From Nitrosospira multiformis (lineage in GTDB: Bacteria; Pseudomonadota; Gammaproteobacteria; Burkholderiales; Nitrosomonadaceae), in NCBI RefSeq assembly GCF_900111585.1, contig NZ_FOHI01000002.1, forward strand, positions 248,001-312,000: a DNA stretch of 64,000 bases, written 5' to 3'. Made by a program: the position numbers and the translations under genes. This document shows, in pieces, positions 53,598 to 63,154 of the stretch. Position 1 is the first letter of the stretch. Every line of letters starts with the position of its first letter. The notes below the pieces were generated by a model. The model did no database searches. It worked only from the letters and a program-made list of their open reading frames with translations, and had not been told where the DNA came from.

Positions 53598-55307
53598 ATG
53601 CGAGCATCAGGTTTTTTTATTTCGACACTCAAGGAAGCACCCTCCGAAGCGGAGTTGATTAGTCACAAGCTGATGCTGAGGGCCGGTCTCATCCGGCGTC
53701 TGGGAAGCGGTCTCTACACATGGATGCCCCTTGGCTTGAAGGTTCTGCGCAAAGTTGAAAACATCGTGCGGGAGGAAATGGATGCGGCGGGCGCACTGGA
53801 ACTGCTGATGCCGGCTGTGCAGCCTGCGGAGCTATGGCGGGAAACAGGGCGATGGGACGTCTTTGGTCCCCAGATGTTGAAAATCAGAGACAGACACGAG
53901 CGCGATTTCTGTTTTGGTCCAACCCATGAAGAGGTCATCACGGATATTGCACGGCGTGAAATCAAGAGTTACCGGCAGTTACCTCTCAATTTTTATCAGA
54001 TACAAACCAAATTTCGCGACGAGGTTCGCCCTCGCTTCGGCGTCATGCGCGCGCGCGAGTTCGTGATGAAAGATGCCTACTCGTTCCACACCGATATCCC
54101 CAGCCTGGAAGAGACCTATCAGGCGATGCACGTGGCCTATTGCCGGATATTTGATCGCTTGGGGCTGAGATTTCGCCCGGTCAAGGCCGATACGGGTGCG
54201 ATTGGTGGCAGCAGTTCGCATGAATTTCATGTCCTGGCCGATTCCGGCGAAGACGCCATCGCTTTTTGTCCCGATTCCGATTACGCAGCGAACGTTGAAA
54301 TGGCCGAGTCGCTGCCACCGGCAGTACTGCGGGAGCCTGCGGCGGGCGAGATGCGGAAAGTGCGAACAATCGCCCAAAAGACATGCGAAGAGGTTGCCGC
54401 CTTTCTCGAGGTATCCATCGAGCAGACGGTAAAAACGCTGGCGGTCATGGCCAATGGCGGAATGCATCTTTTGCTGCTGCGTGGCGATCATCATCTCAAC
54501 GAGACAAAAGCTCGAAAGATTCCTTTTCTTTCCGATTTCCGGCTTGCCAGCGAAGAAGAAATTCGCACCGAAACAAGGTGTCTTCCCGGGTTTATCGGTC
54601 CTACCGGATTGTCTCTTCCGGTTATCGCAGACCGTACCGTAGCGGCCATGAGTAATTTCGTGTGTGGCGCCAACGAAGAGGATTATCACCTCGTCAACGT
54701 CAATTTCGGGCGTGATCTGAAAGAGCCGGATCATATTTTCGATATTCGCAACGTGGTTTCCGGGGACTTGTCGCCGGACGGAAAGGGTAAGCTGGAAATC
54801 TGCCGCGGCATAGAAGTCGGCCATATTTTCCAATTGCTCACAAAGTATTCGGAAGCGATGAAAGCCAATTATCTCGATGAATCCGGGCAAGCGTGTCCCA
54901 TGGAAATGGGCTGCTACGGGATCGGGGTTTCACGTATTGTGGCAGCCGCCATCGAGCAGAACCATGACGAGCGCGGCATTATATTTCCCGCGGCAATGGC
55001 GCCATTCCAGGTAGTCATCATTCCGATCGGGTTGAAGAAGAATGCAGAAGTGAGGGTTGAGGCGGAGAAACTATACGCGATGCTTTCCAGCGCCGGCATC
55101 GAAGTTCTGCTCGACGATCGCGATGACCGTCCCGGTGTCATGTTCGCCGATATGGAACTGATCGGTATTCCTCACCGGGTTGTCGTCGGCGAGCGAGGCT
55201 TGAAGGAAGGAAATGCCGAGTACCGGGGGCGGCGCGACGAAAAATCGGTGGTCGTCCCGCTTCCTGAGATTGCAGATTTTATAAAATCAAAATTAGCCGG
55301 AAGTTGA
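53598..55307 (+). CDS. proS: Prolyl-tRNA synthetase (bacterial type with editing insertion)
   Basis: A 569-residue class II synthetase. Motif 1 lies in [20 protein letters not shown], motif 2 is [20 protein letters not shown], and motif 3 lies in [20 protein letters not shown]. The YbaK-like editing insertion spans about residues 225-390 ([20 protein letters not shown]). The C-terminal anticodon-binding domain is present ([20 protein letters not shown]). The start [20 protein letters not shown] is standard. Confidence 0.97.
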   Translation: MRASGFFISTLKEAPSEAELISHKLMLRAGLIRRLGSGLYTWMPLGLKVLRKVENIVREEMDAAGALELLMPAVQPAELWRETGRWDVFGPQMLKIRDRHERDFCFGPTHEEVITDIARREIKSYRQLPLNFYQIQTKFRDEVRPRFGVMRAREFVMKDAYSFHTDIPSLEETYQAMHVAYCRIFDRLGLRFRPVKADTGAIGGSSSHEFHVLADSGEDAIAFCPDSDYAANVEMAESLPPAVLREPAAGEMRKVRTIAQKTCEEVAAFLEVSIEQTVKTLAVMANGGMHLLLLRGDHHLNETKARKIPFLSDFRLASEEEIRTETRCLPGFIGPTGLSLPVIADRTVAAMSNFVCGANEEDYHLVNVNFGRDLKEPDHIFDIRNVVSGDLSPDGKGKLEICRGIEVGHIFQLLTKYSEAMKANYLDESGQACPMEMGCYGIGVSRIVAAAIEQNHDERGIIFPAAMAPFQVVIIPIGLKKNAEVRVEAEKLYAMLSSAGIEVLLDDRDDRPGVMFADMELIGIPHRVVVGERGLKEGNAEYRGRRDEKSVVVPLPEIADFIKSKLAGS

Positions 55308-55434
55308 CGACAGAACCTTCTTAGTTTGCCGGCCTGATTGGCGCTCAATAGCCCGACCGTAGACTGATCCGAGGAGGACAAGGCTGAGGGCTGAGGAATT
55401 ATTGCCCTCGCAGAGACTCAACCACTAACGTCCT

Positions 55435-55977
55435 CTAACGTCCTTTTGGCTGCGTTTTTCCAGCAGGCTGGGAGTTCGGAATATTGTTCGAATTCTCACG
55501 CATGAATTCTTCCAACGCTTCGCGGGACACAATCCCGATCTTATAAACTGCCGGCTTGCCTTCGGGATCGAAAACATAGGTAGTCGGCAGCATGGATACC
55601 GGGCCGACCTGGCGTGCCAGTTCCTGATCGCCCAACACGATCGGGTAGGTCACTGAAAGCCGTTTCGCATGTTTGAGCACAACGTCCGGGTTGCGATAAT
55701 CCATCGCCACGCCGATCACCATTATGTCTTTTTTCCGACTTTCGTAGAGAGAGACAAGATCAGGAATTTCCTTCAGACATGGGGGACACCATGTGGCCCA
55801 GAAATTTACCAGCACCCATTTCCCCTTGAAATCGGAAAGGGACAGTTTCTTTCCGGTATGATCGGTAAAGGTAAAACCATAGGTTTGTGCAACCGGTACT
55901 GCCGAAAGCATGACGCATAAACAGAACCGGTAAAGCAGAATACTCAAATGGCATCGTTTCATATGACGTCGTTTCAT
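55435..55977 (-). CDS. TlpA-like periplasmic thioredoxin
   Basis: A 180-residue protein with an N-terminal signal (LLYRFCLCVMLSAVPVAQTY) and a thioredoxin fold: GKWVLVNFWATWCPPCLKEI has the CPPC redox pair, and GPVSMLPTTYVFDPEGKPAV holds the cis-Pro. TlpA/ResA proteins reduce disulphides during cytochrome c or oxidase maturation in the periplasm. Two initiating Met codons (residues 1 and 6) are possible. It follows yihY by 26 bases. Confidence 0.9.
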   Translation of the reverse strand: MKRRHMKRCHLSILLYRFCLCVMLSAVPVAQTYGFTFTDHTGKKLSLSDFKGKWVLVNFWATWCPPCLKEIPDLVSLYESRKKDIMVIGVAMDYRNPDVVLKHAKRLSVTYPIVLGDQELARQVGPVSMLPTTYVFDPEGKPAVYKIGIVSREALEEFMRENSNNIPNSQPAGKTQPKGR

Positions 55978-56003
55978 TTTTCCAACAACTCCTCCAACCT
56001 TTG

Positions 56004-57242
56004 CTAAGCTGACATTTCTGCGGGTGGTTCCGGTTCCGCGGAAGCAAAAAGTTGCGACAGCGGAAGGCTCATTTTCTCATCGATCCCCACAGCAATATCA
56101 TCGAGCAGCTGCTCCAGCCTGGTATCGCCCCCTGCTGTACCCCGTAGTGCTTCGGGACGAAACGCAAACAGGCGGTAGACATCGGCAATGCGGATCTCGG
56201 CGGGATCGAGTATTTGAACCCATCCCCCTCCCTGAACCTGTCGCACGAAATTGGCTTTCACCATGAGCTCCAGTATCCGCTCTACTTCTTCGGGACTTAG
56301 CATCAACTGCTGCTGCAAGCTGGAGGCGGTTTCAACTTTACCTGCCTTCAGCGCCTCTCCAAGTATCCCCAATAAACGCAATGCATCAAAAAACTGCTTA
56401 CCCCTGGCGTTCGGGTCATCGCGCCACTCGCGGAAACGCCAGCTTGAAAGGGATGCGGCAATAACTGCTCCGAGCAGCACCATCAACCACGAAAGATAAA
56501 GCCATAGCAGGAAAATGGGAATAGTCGCAAAGGTGCCATATACTGCCTGATAAGTCGGGAATCGGGTGATGTAGAAGGCAAAGCCTTCCTTCATTATCTC
56601 GAATCCTATTGCCGCAGCCACCCCCCCCGCTATCGCGTGCTGCCATGCCACCTGGCGATTCGGCACAATGAGATAGGAAGTCGAAAAGGCAATACTCGTC
56701 AGCACGAGCGGACCCAACCGCAAAAGCATAATGTCCCCACCCGGGATATCACGGGTAAATCCCATGGTGGTGGTCATGAGCCAGGACGTAAGCGACAGGC
56801 TCGCGCCGATCAATAAGGGGCCAATCGTCAGAACGGACCAATATATCAGGAGGCGATGCAGGAGCGGACGCAGCCGGGATACTCGCCAGATGCTGTTGAG
56901 CGCTTCGTCTATTGTGAGCATGAGCGCAAGCGCGGTTACGCCCAGGAAGGCGATGCCGATCGCGGTCAGCTTGGCCGCATTGTCAGCGAATTGCTGCATA
57001 TACACGGAGATGACCTTGTTTGCTGCGTCCGGCACCATGGTGGTGAGAATGAATTCCTTTATCCGATCCGAGAATTCAGCGAATGCGGGAAACGCCGCTA
57101 CTACCGATAACCCAATCGCGAGCAGCGGTACCAACGAAAGCAAGGTAGTGAAGGTAAGGCTGCCCGCAATCTGGGTGCAGTTGTGCTGGAAAAAGCGCAC
57201 AAGGACATAGTGCATGAAATCGACGGGGCGTACGGATTTCAT
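56004..57242 (-). CDS. YihY/virulence factor BrkB-family inner-membrane protein
   Basis: A 412-residue protein from ATG 57242 (MKSVRPVDFMHYVLVRFFQH). A TTG frame 34 codons longer runs into a hairpin and is less likely. Six or so helices carry the family blocks TQIAGSLTFTTLLSLVPLLA, YMQQFADNAAKLTAIGIAFL, and LWLYLSWLMVLLGAVIAASL. The C-terminal 130 residues form a soluble extension with a winged-helix-like look (SLQQQLMLSPEEVERILELM). It was once called ribonuclease BN, but that activity belongs to another gene. Function is uncertain. Confidence 0.85.
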   Translation of the reverse strand: MKSVRPVDFMHYVLVRFFQHNCTQIAGSLTFTTLLSLVPLLAIGLSVVAAFPAFAEFSDRIKEFILTTMVPDAANKVISVYMQQFADNAAKLTAIGIAFLGVTALALMLTIDEALNSIWRVSRLRPLLHRLLIYWSVLTIGPLLIGASLSLTSWLMTTTMGFTRDIPGGDIMLLRLGPLVLTSIAFSTSYLIVPNRQVAWQHAIAGGVAAAIGFEIMKEGFAFYITRFPTYQAVYGTFATIPIFLLWLYLSWLMVLLGAVIAASLSSWRFREWRDDPNARGKQFFDALRLLGILGEALKAGKVETASSLQQQLMLSPEEVERILELMVKANFVRQVQGGGWVQILDPAEIRIADVYRLFAFRPEALRGTAGGDTRLEQLLDDIAVGIDEKMSLPLSQLFASAEPEPPAEMSA

Positions 57243-57303
57243 TACTTTTGCGACAGGTCGTGAGGATTGAGAGAAAAGTTCCACGCGCAGCCCCACTTTG
57301 GAG

Positions 57304-57332
57304 GCAGGACAGACAGTCCCGGTTTGTCCTGC
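57304..57332 (-). terminator. Hairpin after leuA, weak terminator candidate
   Basis: GCAGGACA and TGTCCTGC pair across a 13-base loop, starting about 18 bases after the leuA stop on the minus strand. No T-run follows, so termination by it alone is uncertain. It lies before the preferred yihY start. Confidence 0.35.
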
Positions 57333-57349
57333 CGCGTTCTTCAAGATTT

Positions 57350-58882
57350 CTACACTTGCGGGTGTGCCCGCTCCAGCTTGCTGTGCAGCTTGTTCAGAGC
57401 GCTGAGATACGCCTTGGCGGAGGCGACGACAATGTCCGTATCAGCGCCATTACCATTGACGATACGGCCCGACTTCTGCAACCGGACCGTGACCTCGCCC
57501 TGGGAATCGGTACCGCTGGTGATCGCATTGACGGAGTAGAGCTGCAGTTCCACGCCGCTGTTCAGTATCTTTTCGATGGCGCGAAAAGTGGCGTCGACCG
57601 GTCCGCTTCCATCCGACTCCGCACGGGATTCCCTGCCTTCTTCACCGATTACTATACTAGCATGGGGAGTTTCACCGGTTTCGCTGTGCGCCGTCAGTGA
57701 CAGGAGCTTGTAATGCTCCTGCAGGGCGGCGGCGTCATCGGAAACCAGGGCATGCAGGTCTTCATCGAAAATATCATGCTTCTTGTCCGCCAGCTCCTTG
57801 AAGCGCATGAAGGTAGCATTAAGGATTTCTTCCGATTCCAGCTCGATCCCGAGCTCTGCCAGCCGACTGCGGAAGGCGTTGCGTCCCGAATGCTTGCCCA
57901 GCAGCAATTTGTTTGCCCCCCAGCCGACATCCTCCGCTCGCATGATTTCATATGTTTCGCGGTGTTTCAATACGCCGTCCTGATGTATCCCGGATTCGTG
58001 TGCGAATGCGTTTGCTCCCACAATTGCCTTGTTCGGCTGTACCGGAAACCCGGTAACGCCCGAAACCAGCTTGCTTGCGGGCACAATATGGACGGTATCG
58101 ATGCGGGTATCACAAGGAAAGAAATCCTGGCGGGTGCGCACAGCCATGACGATCTCCTCCAGGGAGGCATTGCCCGCGCGCTCGCCCAGTCCGTTTACTG
58201 TGCATTCGACCTGGCGCGCTCCGTTCATCACTGCCGACAACGAATTGGCCACTGCCAGTCCAAGATCATTATGGCAATGCACCGAGAATATGACTTTATC
58301 CGAATTGGGAATCCTCTCGCGGAGGGTACGAATGAGTTCCCCGAATTGCTGGGGCATGGTATAGCCCACCGTATCGGGAATATTCACAGTTCCCGCTCCG
58401 GCATCGATGACCGCTTCGAGCACGCGGCAAAGAAAGGCGATGTCAGAGCGTCCCGCATCCTCAGGGGAGAATTCGACGTCATCGGTGTATTGGCGCGCCC
58501 ATTTCACCGCTTTCACCGCCTGTTCCACCACCTGATCCGGGGACATGCGCAGTTTCTTTTCCATGTGAATGGGTGAGGTGGCGATAAAGGTGTGGATGCG
58601 CGCCGAGTTGGCTCCCTGCAATGCTTCGCCTGCACGCCTGATATCGCCTTCGATTGCACGGGCAAGGCCGCATATGGTACTTCCCTTGATCGCAGCCGCT
58701 ACGGCTTTTACCGCTTCGAAATCGCCATTCGAGGCAGCTGGAAACCCCGCTTCAATGACATCAACCCGCATTCGTTCGAGTTGTCGAGCGATGCGTACTT
58801 TCTCCTCCCTCGTCATGGAGGCACCCGGGCTTTGCTCGCCGTCACGCAAGGTGGTATCAAAAATGATGAGATGGTCTTTCAA
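57350..58882 (-). CDS. leuA: 2-isopropylmalate synthase
   Basis: A 510-residue enzyme of leucine synthesis that condenses acetyl-CoA with 2-oxoisovalerate. The TIM barrel opens with [20 protein letters not shown] (metal Asp), continues with [20 protein letters not shown], and [20 protein letters not shown] contains a catalytic segment. The C-terminal LeuA dimer domain for leucine feedback includes [20 protein letters not shown]. The length is normal. The 323 bases upstream lack an obvious leucine-rich leader peptide. Confidence 0.96.
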   Translation of the reverse strand: MKDHLIIFDTTLRDGEQSPGASMTREEKVRIARQLERMRVDVIEAGFPAASNGDFEAVKAVAAAIKGSTICGLARAIEGDIRRAGEALQGANSARIHTFIATSPIHMEKKLRMSPDQVVEQAVKAVKWARQYTDDVEFSPEDAGRSDIAFLCRVLEAVIDAGAGTVNIPDTVGYTMPQQFGELIRTLRERIPNSDKVIFSVHCHNDLGLAVANSLSAVMNGARQVECTVNGLGERAGNASLEEIVMAVRTRQDFFPCDTRIDTVHIVPASKLVSGVTGFPVQPNKAIVGANAFAHESGIHQDGVLKHRETYEIMRAEDVGWGANKLLLGKHSGRNAFRSRLAELGIELESEEILNATFMRFKELADKKHDIFDEDLHALVSDDAAALQEHYKLLSLTAHSETGETPHASIVIGEEGRESRAESDGSGPVDATFRAIEKILNSGVELQLYSVNAITSGTDSQGEVTVRLQKSGRIVNGNGADTDIVVASAKAYLSALNKLHSKLERAHPQV

Positions 58883-59205
58883 TTGTTTCTCCGTTTTTCA
58901 GAAAGAATACTCGAACTCTGATAGGGAATCCAGAAACGGATTCCATCGATAAAAACTGGTAAAGACTTGAGGGAGATCGGTAATTAGCGCGCGAGGCGCA
59001 GCAGCGGTCTTGCAAGAAGCTGCAGGCGGGGCTGAAGGCAGAATGGAATGGACTGAACGAAGTTTGCGATGTGCATGTCCCAAATATAAAGGGTTTCCGG
59101 AACGCGTGCAATAGCGAAATTGAATGCTATATTGAAACTGACCGGTATTGAAACTGATCGATTGACTCTCCAGGAAGGCTCCTCAAGAATTTTCGATGCT
59201 TCTCA
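58883..59205. other. Divergent intergenic region between leuA and sco
   Basis: These 323 bases should carry the promoters of leuA (leftward) and the sco-ctaG pair (rightward). Short frames on the minus strand have no protein-like character or repeated Leu codons. I see no strong terminator or riboswitch fold. Confidence 0.45.
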
Positions 59206-59817
59206 ATGGGTAAGAACTTTGCCGGAAGCCGGAACTTTGGTTACGACCGACTCGCGGCGGGTCTTGTGATTGCGCTCGCCATGAGCGCATGCAATTCGAC
59301 AGAACAAGGACATGTAAAGGAGGTCACCGGCCACTTGCCGGATTTGAGTTTTTCTCTCAGCTCCGATGAGGGGCAGCCGGTTACAGCCAAAACATATGAG
59401 GGAAAAGTATTGCTCATGTATTTTGGATTTACACATTGCCGGGAAGAGTGTCCGATTTCCATGGCGCGTCTTACGCGGGTAATGCATCTCCTCGGGGAAG
59501 ACGCAGATCGGGCGCATATCCTCTTTGTAACCGTGGACCCGACGCGGGATGGTCCCAGGGAATTGCGCCGCTATCTGGCGCAATTCGATCTTGAGCAGGC
59601 GACAGGATTGACCGGCACTCCAGATGAAATCGGGGGGCTTGCAAAACGATACCGCAATGCGTTCCGGCCGCATTTTCCCGCTGGGGGAGAGGGCGGCATC
59701 ATGCATGGCGACGCGGTTTATATATTTGACACACAAGGCCGCGCTCGCCTGCTGGCAACCTCCGGCGATCCAGAAGAGACGCTGGCGGAAGACCTGCGGG
59801 ATTTGCTTCCTTCCTGA
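59206..59817 (+). CDS. SCO1/SenC copper-delivery protein for cytochrome oxidase
   Basis: A 203-residue lipoprotein: the lipobox is ALAMSACNS (Cys29), so it is anchored in the periplasm. The thioredoxin fold carries the copper site C-x3-C in GFTHCREECPISMARL, with the third ligand His in GIMHGDAVYIFDTQGRARLL. Other Sco blocks are FVTVDPTRDGPRELRRYLAQ and GLTGTPDEIGGLAKRYRNAF. It delivers copper to the CuA centre of subunit II. It starts a two-gene plus-strand unit with ctaG, facing the oxidase genes. Confidence 0.93.
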   Translation: MGKNFAGSRNFGYDRLAAGLVIALAMSACNSTEQGHVKEVTGHLPDLSFSLSSDEGQPVTAKTYEGKVLLMYFGFTHCREECPISMARLTRVMHLLGEDADRAHILFVTVDPTRDGPRELRRYLAQFDLEQATGLTGTPDEIGGLAKRYRNAFRPHFPAGGEGGIMHGDAVYIFDTQGRARLLATSGDPEETLAEDLRDLLPS

Positions 59818-59853
59818 AAAACTTTTCCAGGCAAATAACGGATATTAATTGTA

Positions 59854-60678
59854 ATGGAATGGTTTTACTGGCTGGTGCCTTGGGAAGAGTCTATTCTGGT
59901 GGTTGCCGCCACTGGTAGCGCAGCTCTTTTCTTTCTGAGAGGCTGCGCCTTGGTTCGTCCGTCGCTCCATCGCAAATTGTGCTTCTGGGGTGGATTAAGC
60001 CTGGTATATCTCGTTTCTCACACTCAGCTCGATTATTACTCCGAGCACCAGTTTTTCATTCACCGGCTTCAGCATCTTGCATTGCATCATCTCGGGCCTT
60101 TTCTGATTGTATTGAGCAGGCCATGCCCGGTTCTTCTTGCGGGCATGCCGTCAAGGATGAGGCAGGCATTTCATCTGATGGCGGGATGGAAGCCCATTCA
60201 ATATCCCGCTCAGGCTTTGTGCAACCCGGTCGTCGCAGTCGTACTGTTCAGCATGCTCATCGGCTTCTGGTTGCTGCCTTCGATCCATTTTACGGCGATG
60301 ATCGATTGGCGTCTCTATCGTGTGATGAACTGGAGCATGTTTCTCAGCGGATTGATTTTCTGGGGACTGGTCTTAACTCCCGGTCCGGTGTTTGCCGTCA
60401 AGCTGTCACCCGGCTCTCGCATTGGCATGATGCTTGCCATAATTCCGCCTCAAATCGTCATCGGCGCCATCATTTTCTTTACTTCTCACGAGTTGTATCC
60501 GATCTATACGATTTGCGGACGTGCTATTGGCGGTATCAACGCCCTTGCGGATCAGCAGATCGGAGGCATCATTCTGTGGATACACGGTGCGATGATGAGC
60601 GCGGTCGGGATTCTGATTGTCATCCTGATGGAATTGATGCTTGCAGAATATCCGAAACACGGACAAAAGGTAGCATAA
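59854..60678 (+). CDS. ctaG: CtaG-type (caa3) cytochrome oxidase assembly membrane protein
   Basis: A 274-residue protein with about seven hydrophobic helices. Conserved blocks are FIHRLQHLALHHLGPFLIVL, with the three His that mark the caa3_CtaG family, MNWSMFLSGLIFWGLVLTPG, and ADQQIGGIILWIHGAMMSAV. The family is needed for copper insertion into haem-copper oxidases. It follows sco by 36 bases and converges on the three-haem cytochrome gene. Confidence 0.9.
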   Translation: MEWFYWLVPWEESILVVAATGSAALFFLRGCALVRPSLHRKLCFWGGLSLVYLVSHTQLDYYSEHQFFIHRLQHLALHHLGPFLIVLSRPCPVLLAGMPSRMRQAFHLMAGWKPIQYPAQALCNPVVAVVLFSMLIGFWLLPSIHFTAMIDWRLYRVMNWSMFLSGLIFWGLVLTPGPVFAVKLSPGSRIGMMLAIIPPQIVIGAIIFFTSHELYPIYTICGRAIGGINALADQQIGGIILWIHGAMMSAVGILIVILMELMLAEYPKHGQKVA

Positions 60679-60733
60679 ACCTTTGCTTTCCTCTTTCCCA
60701 TTTCCGGACGGGTAGAAACAAAATCTTTTGCAA

Positions 60734-62110
60734 TTACTCGTTCAGGGCTTCACGCATCAAATATACATCGCGAGTGGTCACAGGCGGAGCCTTGTTGCCC
60801 CAGCTGTTACGGATGAACGTGAGCACTTCAGCGATTTCCCGGTCGGTAAATCTTTCGGCATAGCCTGGCATTTTCTCCGGTTTCGGTCCCGTCTTTGTCC
60901 ACGGGCCTTTTCCTCCTTCCAGCATGAGCCGGATCAGGGAAGAGGCATTCTCCGAAAGCACGATCGAACTTCCAGATAGGGGAGGAAACTTTGGCGGTTT
61001 GCCACTTCCCTCACTCCGATGGCATTTGGCGCAGAAGCCACTATATATTCCCGCGCCTGGTTTCTCGAACCGGCTCATTCCGACGGGAACGACAGCCGGC
61101 GTTCTGCGAGGGTTATACGATGACTTTTCTCCGTTGGCAGGAAGTGATTTGAGGTAATGGGCGACCGCATCGAGGTCCTCATGACGCAGGTACTGGGTGC
61201 TGTTTTCAATGACAGTGACCATACTGCCAAATGCAACGGTATGGCCACTATGGCCGGTCTTGAGAAATGCGGCAATCTCCTCTTCCGTCCATCTGCCCAG
61301 GCCCGATGCGGTGTTTCCGGTCAATTCCGGAGCAAACCAGTTATCTATCATCGCACCGGTCAAATAGTCGGATGAGGTTTCCGAATAGGCCTTTTCCTGA
61401 TAGGCCAAACCGCGCGGAGTATGACAGGCACCACAGTGACCGAGTGCCTGCACCAGGTATGCACCGCGGTTCCACTTTTCACCCCGATCAGTACGGGATT
61501 CGAACCGTTTGTGTTCCACAAAGGCAAGATCCCAGAACTTGAGGGTCCAGCGCTGATTGAAGGGGAATGGCAGGCGAGTCTGCGAGGGCGTGTGCCGGAC
61601 CGGTTTCACCCCGTGCATGAAGTAGGCATATAACGCGCGCACATCGTTGTCCGACATTGCCGTGAATGACGGGTAAGGCATGGCCGGGTACAACCATTTG
61701 CCGTCCTTCCTGATGCCGCCGCGCACGGCCCGGCTGAAATCCTCATAGCTGTAGCGGCCGATGCCAGTTTCTGGATCAGGCGTAATATTGGTCGAATAAA
61801 TGGTACCGAAGGGTGAATTGATTGCCAATCCGCCCCCAAAAGCCGGGTGAGCGGCTCCTGCCGTGTGACATCCGGTGCAGTCTGCGATAGTGGCGAGATA
61901 GGCGCCGCGTGTAATCAGTGTGCTCTCACCCTCCCCCCCAGCATCTGCGGCATGACCGGCAGCGGCAGTCGCAATGGAAACCGGCGCCACGACTGCACCC
62001 ATGGCAAGCAGGACAGCACTCAGAAGAATTCCAGTTTCTTTGCCCTTCCGGATGATCCAATCGAAAACCGCCATGCGCGGCTTTATGTGCTTCAGATCCA
62101 GGCGCTGCAT
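60734..62110 (-). CDS. Three-haem cytochrome c (AdhB/gluconate-dehydrogenase subunit type)
   Basis: A 458-residue periplasmic protein with a signal anchor near residue 28-48 (GILLSAVLLAMGAVVAPVSI). Three CxxCH sites are visible: DCTGCHTAGAAH (about residue 78), HCGACHTPRG (about 226) and FCAKCHRSEGSG (about 353). The spacing and the linker AMPYPSFTAMSDNDVRALYA resemble alcohol or sugar-acid dehydrogenase cytochrome subunits, but no such dehydrogenase is next to it. It is the last gene of an oxidase run and may donate electrons to that oxidase. Its start overlaps the upstream membrane protein by 19 bases. Confidence 0.9.
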   Translation of the reverse strand: MQRLDLKHIKPRMAVFDWIIRKGKETGILLSAVLLAMGAVVAPVSIATAAAGHAADAGGEGESTLITRGAYLATIADCTGCHTAGAAHPAFGGGLAINSPFGTIYSTNITPDPETGIGRYSYEDFSRAVRGGIRKDGKWLYPAMPYPSFTAMSDNDVRALYAYFMHGVKPVRHTPSQTRLPFPFNQRWTLKFWDLAFVEHKRFESRTDRGEKWNRGAYLVQALGHCGACHTPRGLAYQEKAYSETSSDYLTGAMIDNWFAPELTGNTASGLGRWTEEEIAAFLKTGHSGHTVAFGSMVTVIENSTQYLRHEDLDAVAHYLKSLPANGEKSSYNPRRTPAVVPVGMSRFEKPGAGIYSGFCAKCHRSEGSGKPPKFPPLSGSSIVLSENASSLIRLMLEGGKGPWTKTGPKPEKMPGYAERFTDREIAEVLTFIRNSWGNKAPPVTTRDVYLMREALNE

Positions 62111-62538
62111 GATCGGATCGAAAGCACGGCAAAAGTGTTGAACAGGATCGCAACGATGAACACAAAGCTCGACATCATTCCCAGCATCGTCAGAAATCGC
62201 GCCTGCCCTTCATCTTTCTGAAAGGGAAGCTGTTTATTCGACGCGTCTTTCGAGTAGCGGGCGAGGCTCCGCCAGGAGGCAAGAGCGATATAGCCGGAAA
62301 ATAGAGCGCCGGCCAGGCAGACAAAGCCTATTGTTGCCAGTATTGCCGTCAATCCGGGCCAAAGCGGGACAGGGAGCGGAAACTGATGCGGATAGCAGGC
62401 ATAGGCGGCAATCGGCGGGGTCAACGCCATTTGCATTACCCAGGCTCCGGGCGCGCCGAAGAGCGCAAGCAATGTCCTGATCCTTTGCGGGGAATGAAGG
62501 AAGTGATGTTCTGTGGAAACAGTTTGTCTTGCATCCAT
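62092..62538 (-). CDS. Membrane protein of the oxidase cluster, unknown function
   Basis: A 148-residue protein from ATG 62538 (MDARQTVSTEHHFLHSPQRI); longer frames extend into subunit III. It has about three hydrophobic helices (LLALFGAPGAWVMQMALTPP, AILATIGFVCLAGALFSGYI and MLGMMSSFVFIVAILFNTFA). The His-rich N-terminus precedes them. It begins 7 bases after subunit III and overlaps the cytochrome c gene by 19, so it is clearly part of the operon. It may correspond to a small oxidase subunit, but I cannot assign it. Confidence 0.75.
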   Translation of the reverse strand: MDARQTVSTEHHFLHSPQRIRTLLALFGAPGAWVMQMALTPPIAAYACYPHQFPLPVPLWPGLTAILATIGFVCLAGALFSGYIALASWRSLARYSKDASNKQLPFQKDEGQARFLTMLGMMSSFVFIVAILFNTFAVLSIRSCSAWI

Positions 62539-62545
62539 TTGAAGA

Positions 62546-63154
62546 TCATCCGCGCTGGAGATAAGGAGACAAATACAAGGCGGAGAAAACGAACAGCCAG
62601 ACGACATCGACAAAATGCCAGTAAACCCCGCCGATGGTGATTGCAACATGACGCTTGTGGTCAAAATAACCCATCATGGTCCAGGCGAGCAGGAGCAAAA
62701 GCACTCCCAGTCCGATAATGACATGGCACAAGTGAAAGCCGGTGATCGTAAAGTAGAGTGATCCGTACAGGTCGGAGTTGATGCTGAATGTCTTGTTTTT
62801 CCACTCCAGAAGCTGAATCGCGACAAAGGCGCTACCCAAGGCAATCGCGGCGATAAATCCGAAAATGCTGGATCGTGTTCCACCTTGCTGGATGCGCCGT
62901 TCTCCCGCCCAGAAAGCAGCGCTGCTGGCAAGCAGGATGATGGTATTGATGCCCGGAATGAGCAGGCCCGGCAATCCGGTTGGGGGCCAGTCCTGCCCGC
63001 TTTGTGCCGCGAGGTAGAAGTAGGTGAACAGCAGGTATCCGAACAGGGAAGCCTCGGTTACGATGAGCGCGATCATCCCCCACCATCCGCCGGAGAGCTT
63101 ACCGACGCTTCCCACCGGCAAAGGCTGGCTGACGACGCGGGCAGTCTCGCTCAT
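62546..63154 (-). CDS. ctaE: Cytochrome c oxidase subunit III (haem-copper oxidase)
   Basis: A 202-residue membrane protein from ATG 63154, preceded by GAGGAGGAG; a longer frame enters subunit I. Blocks include ALIVTEASLFGYLLFTYFYL, GLLIPGINTIILLASSAAFW, and FTITGFHLCHVIIGLGVLLL, the last with the conserved subunit III His pair. The final helix VYWHFVDVVWLFVFSALYL is invariant in the family. Its start overlaps the subunit I stop by four bases (ATGA). Confidence 0.93.
   Translation of the reverse strand: MSETARVVSQPLPVGSVGKLSGGWWGMIALIVTEASLFGYLLFTYFYLAAQSGQDWPPTGLPGLLIPGINTIILLASSAAFWAGERRIQQGGTRSSIFGFIAAIALGSAFVAIQLLEWKNKTFSINSDLYGSLYFTITGFHLCHVIIGLGVLLLLLAWTMMGYFDHKRHVAITIGGVYWHFVDVVWLFVFSALYLSPYLQRG

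Noticed and set aside
57243-57344. TTG-started extension of the yihY-like gene
   Set aside because: The added 34 residues run through a strong hairpin and do not resemble the family. The ATG at 57242 begins at the conserved region.
58857-59111. Minus-strand frame upstream of leuA as a leader peptide gene
   Set aside because: It overlaps the leuA start in another frame, shows no run of Leu codons and has no terminator-antiterminator structure that I can see.
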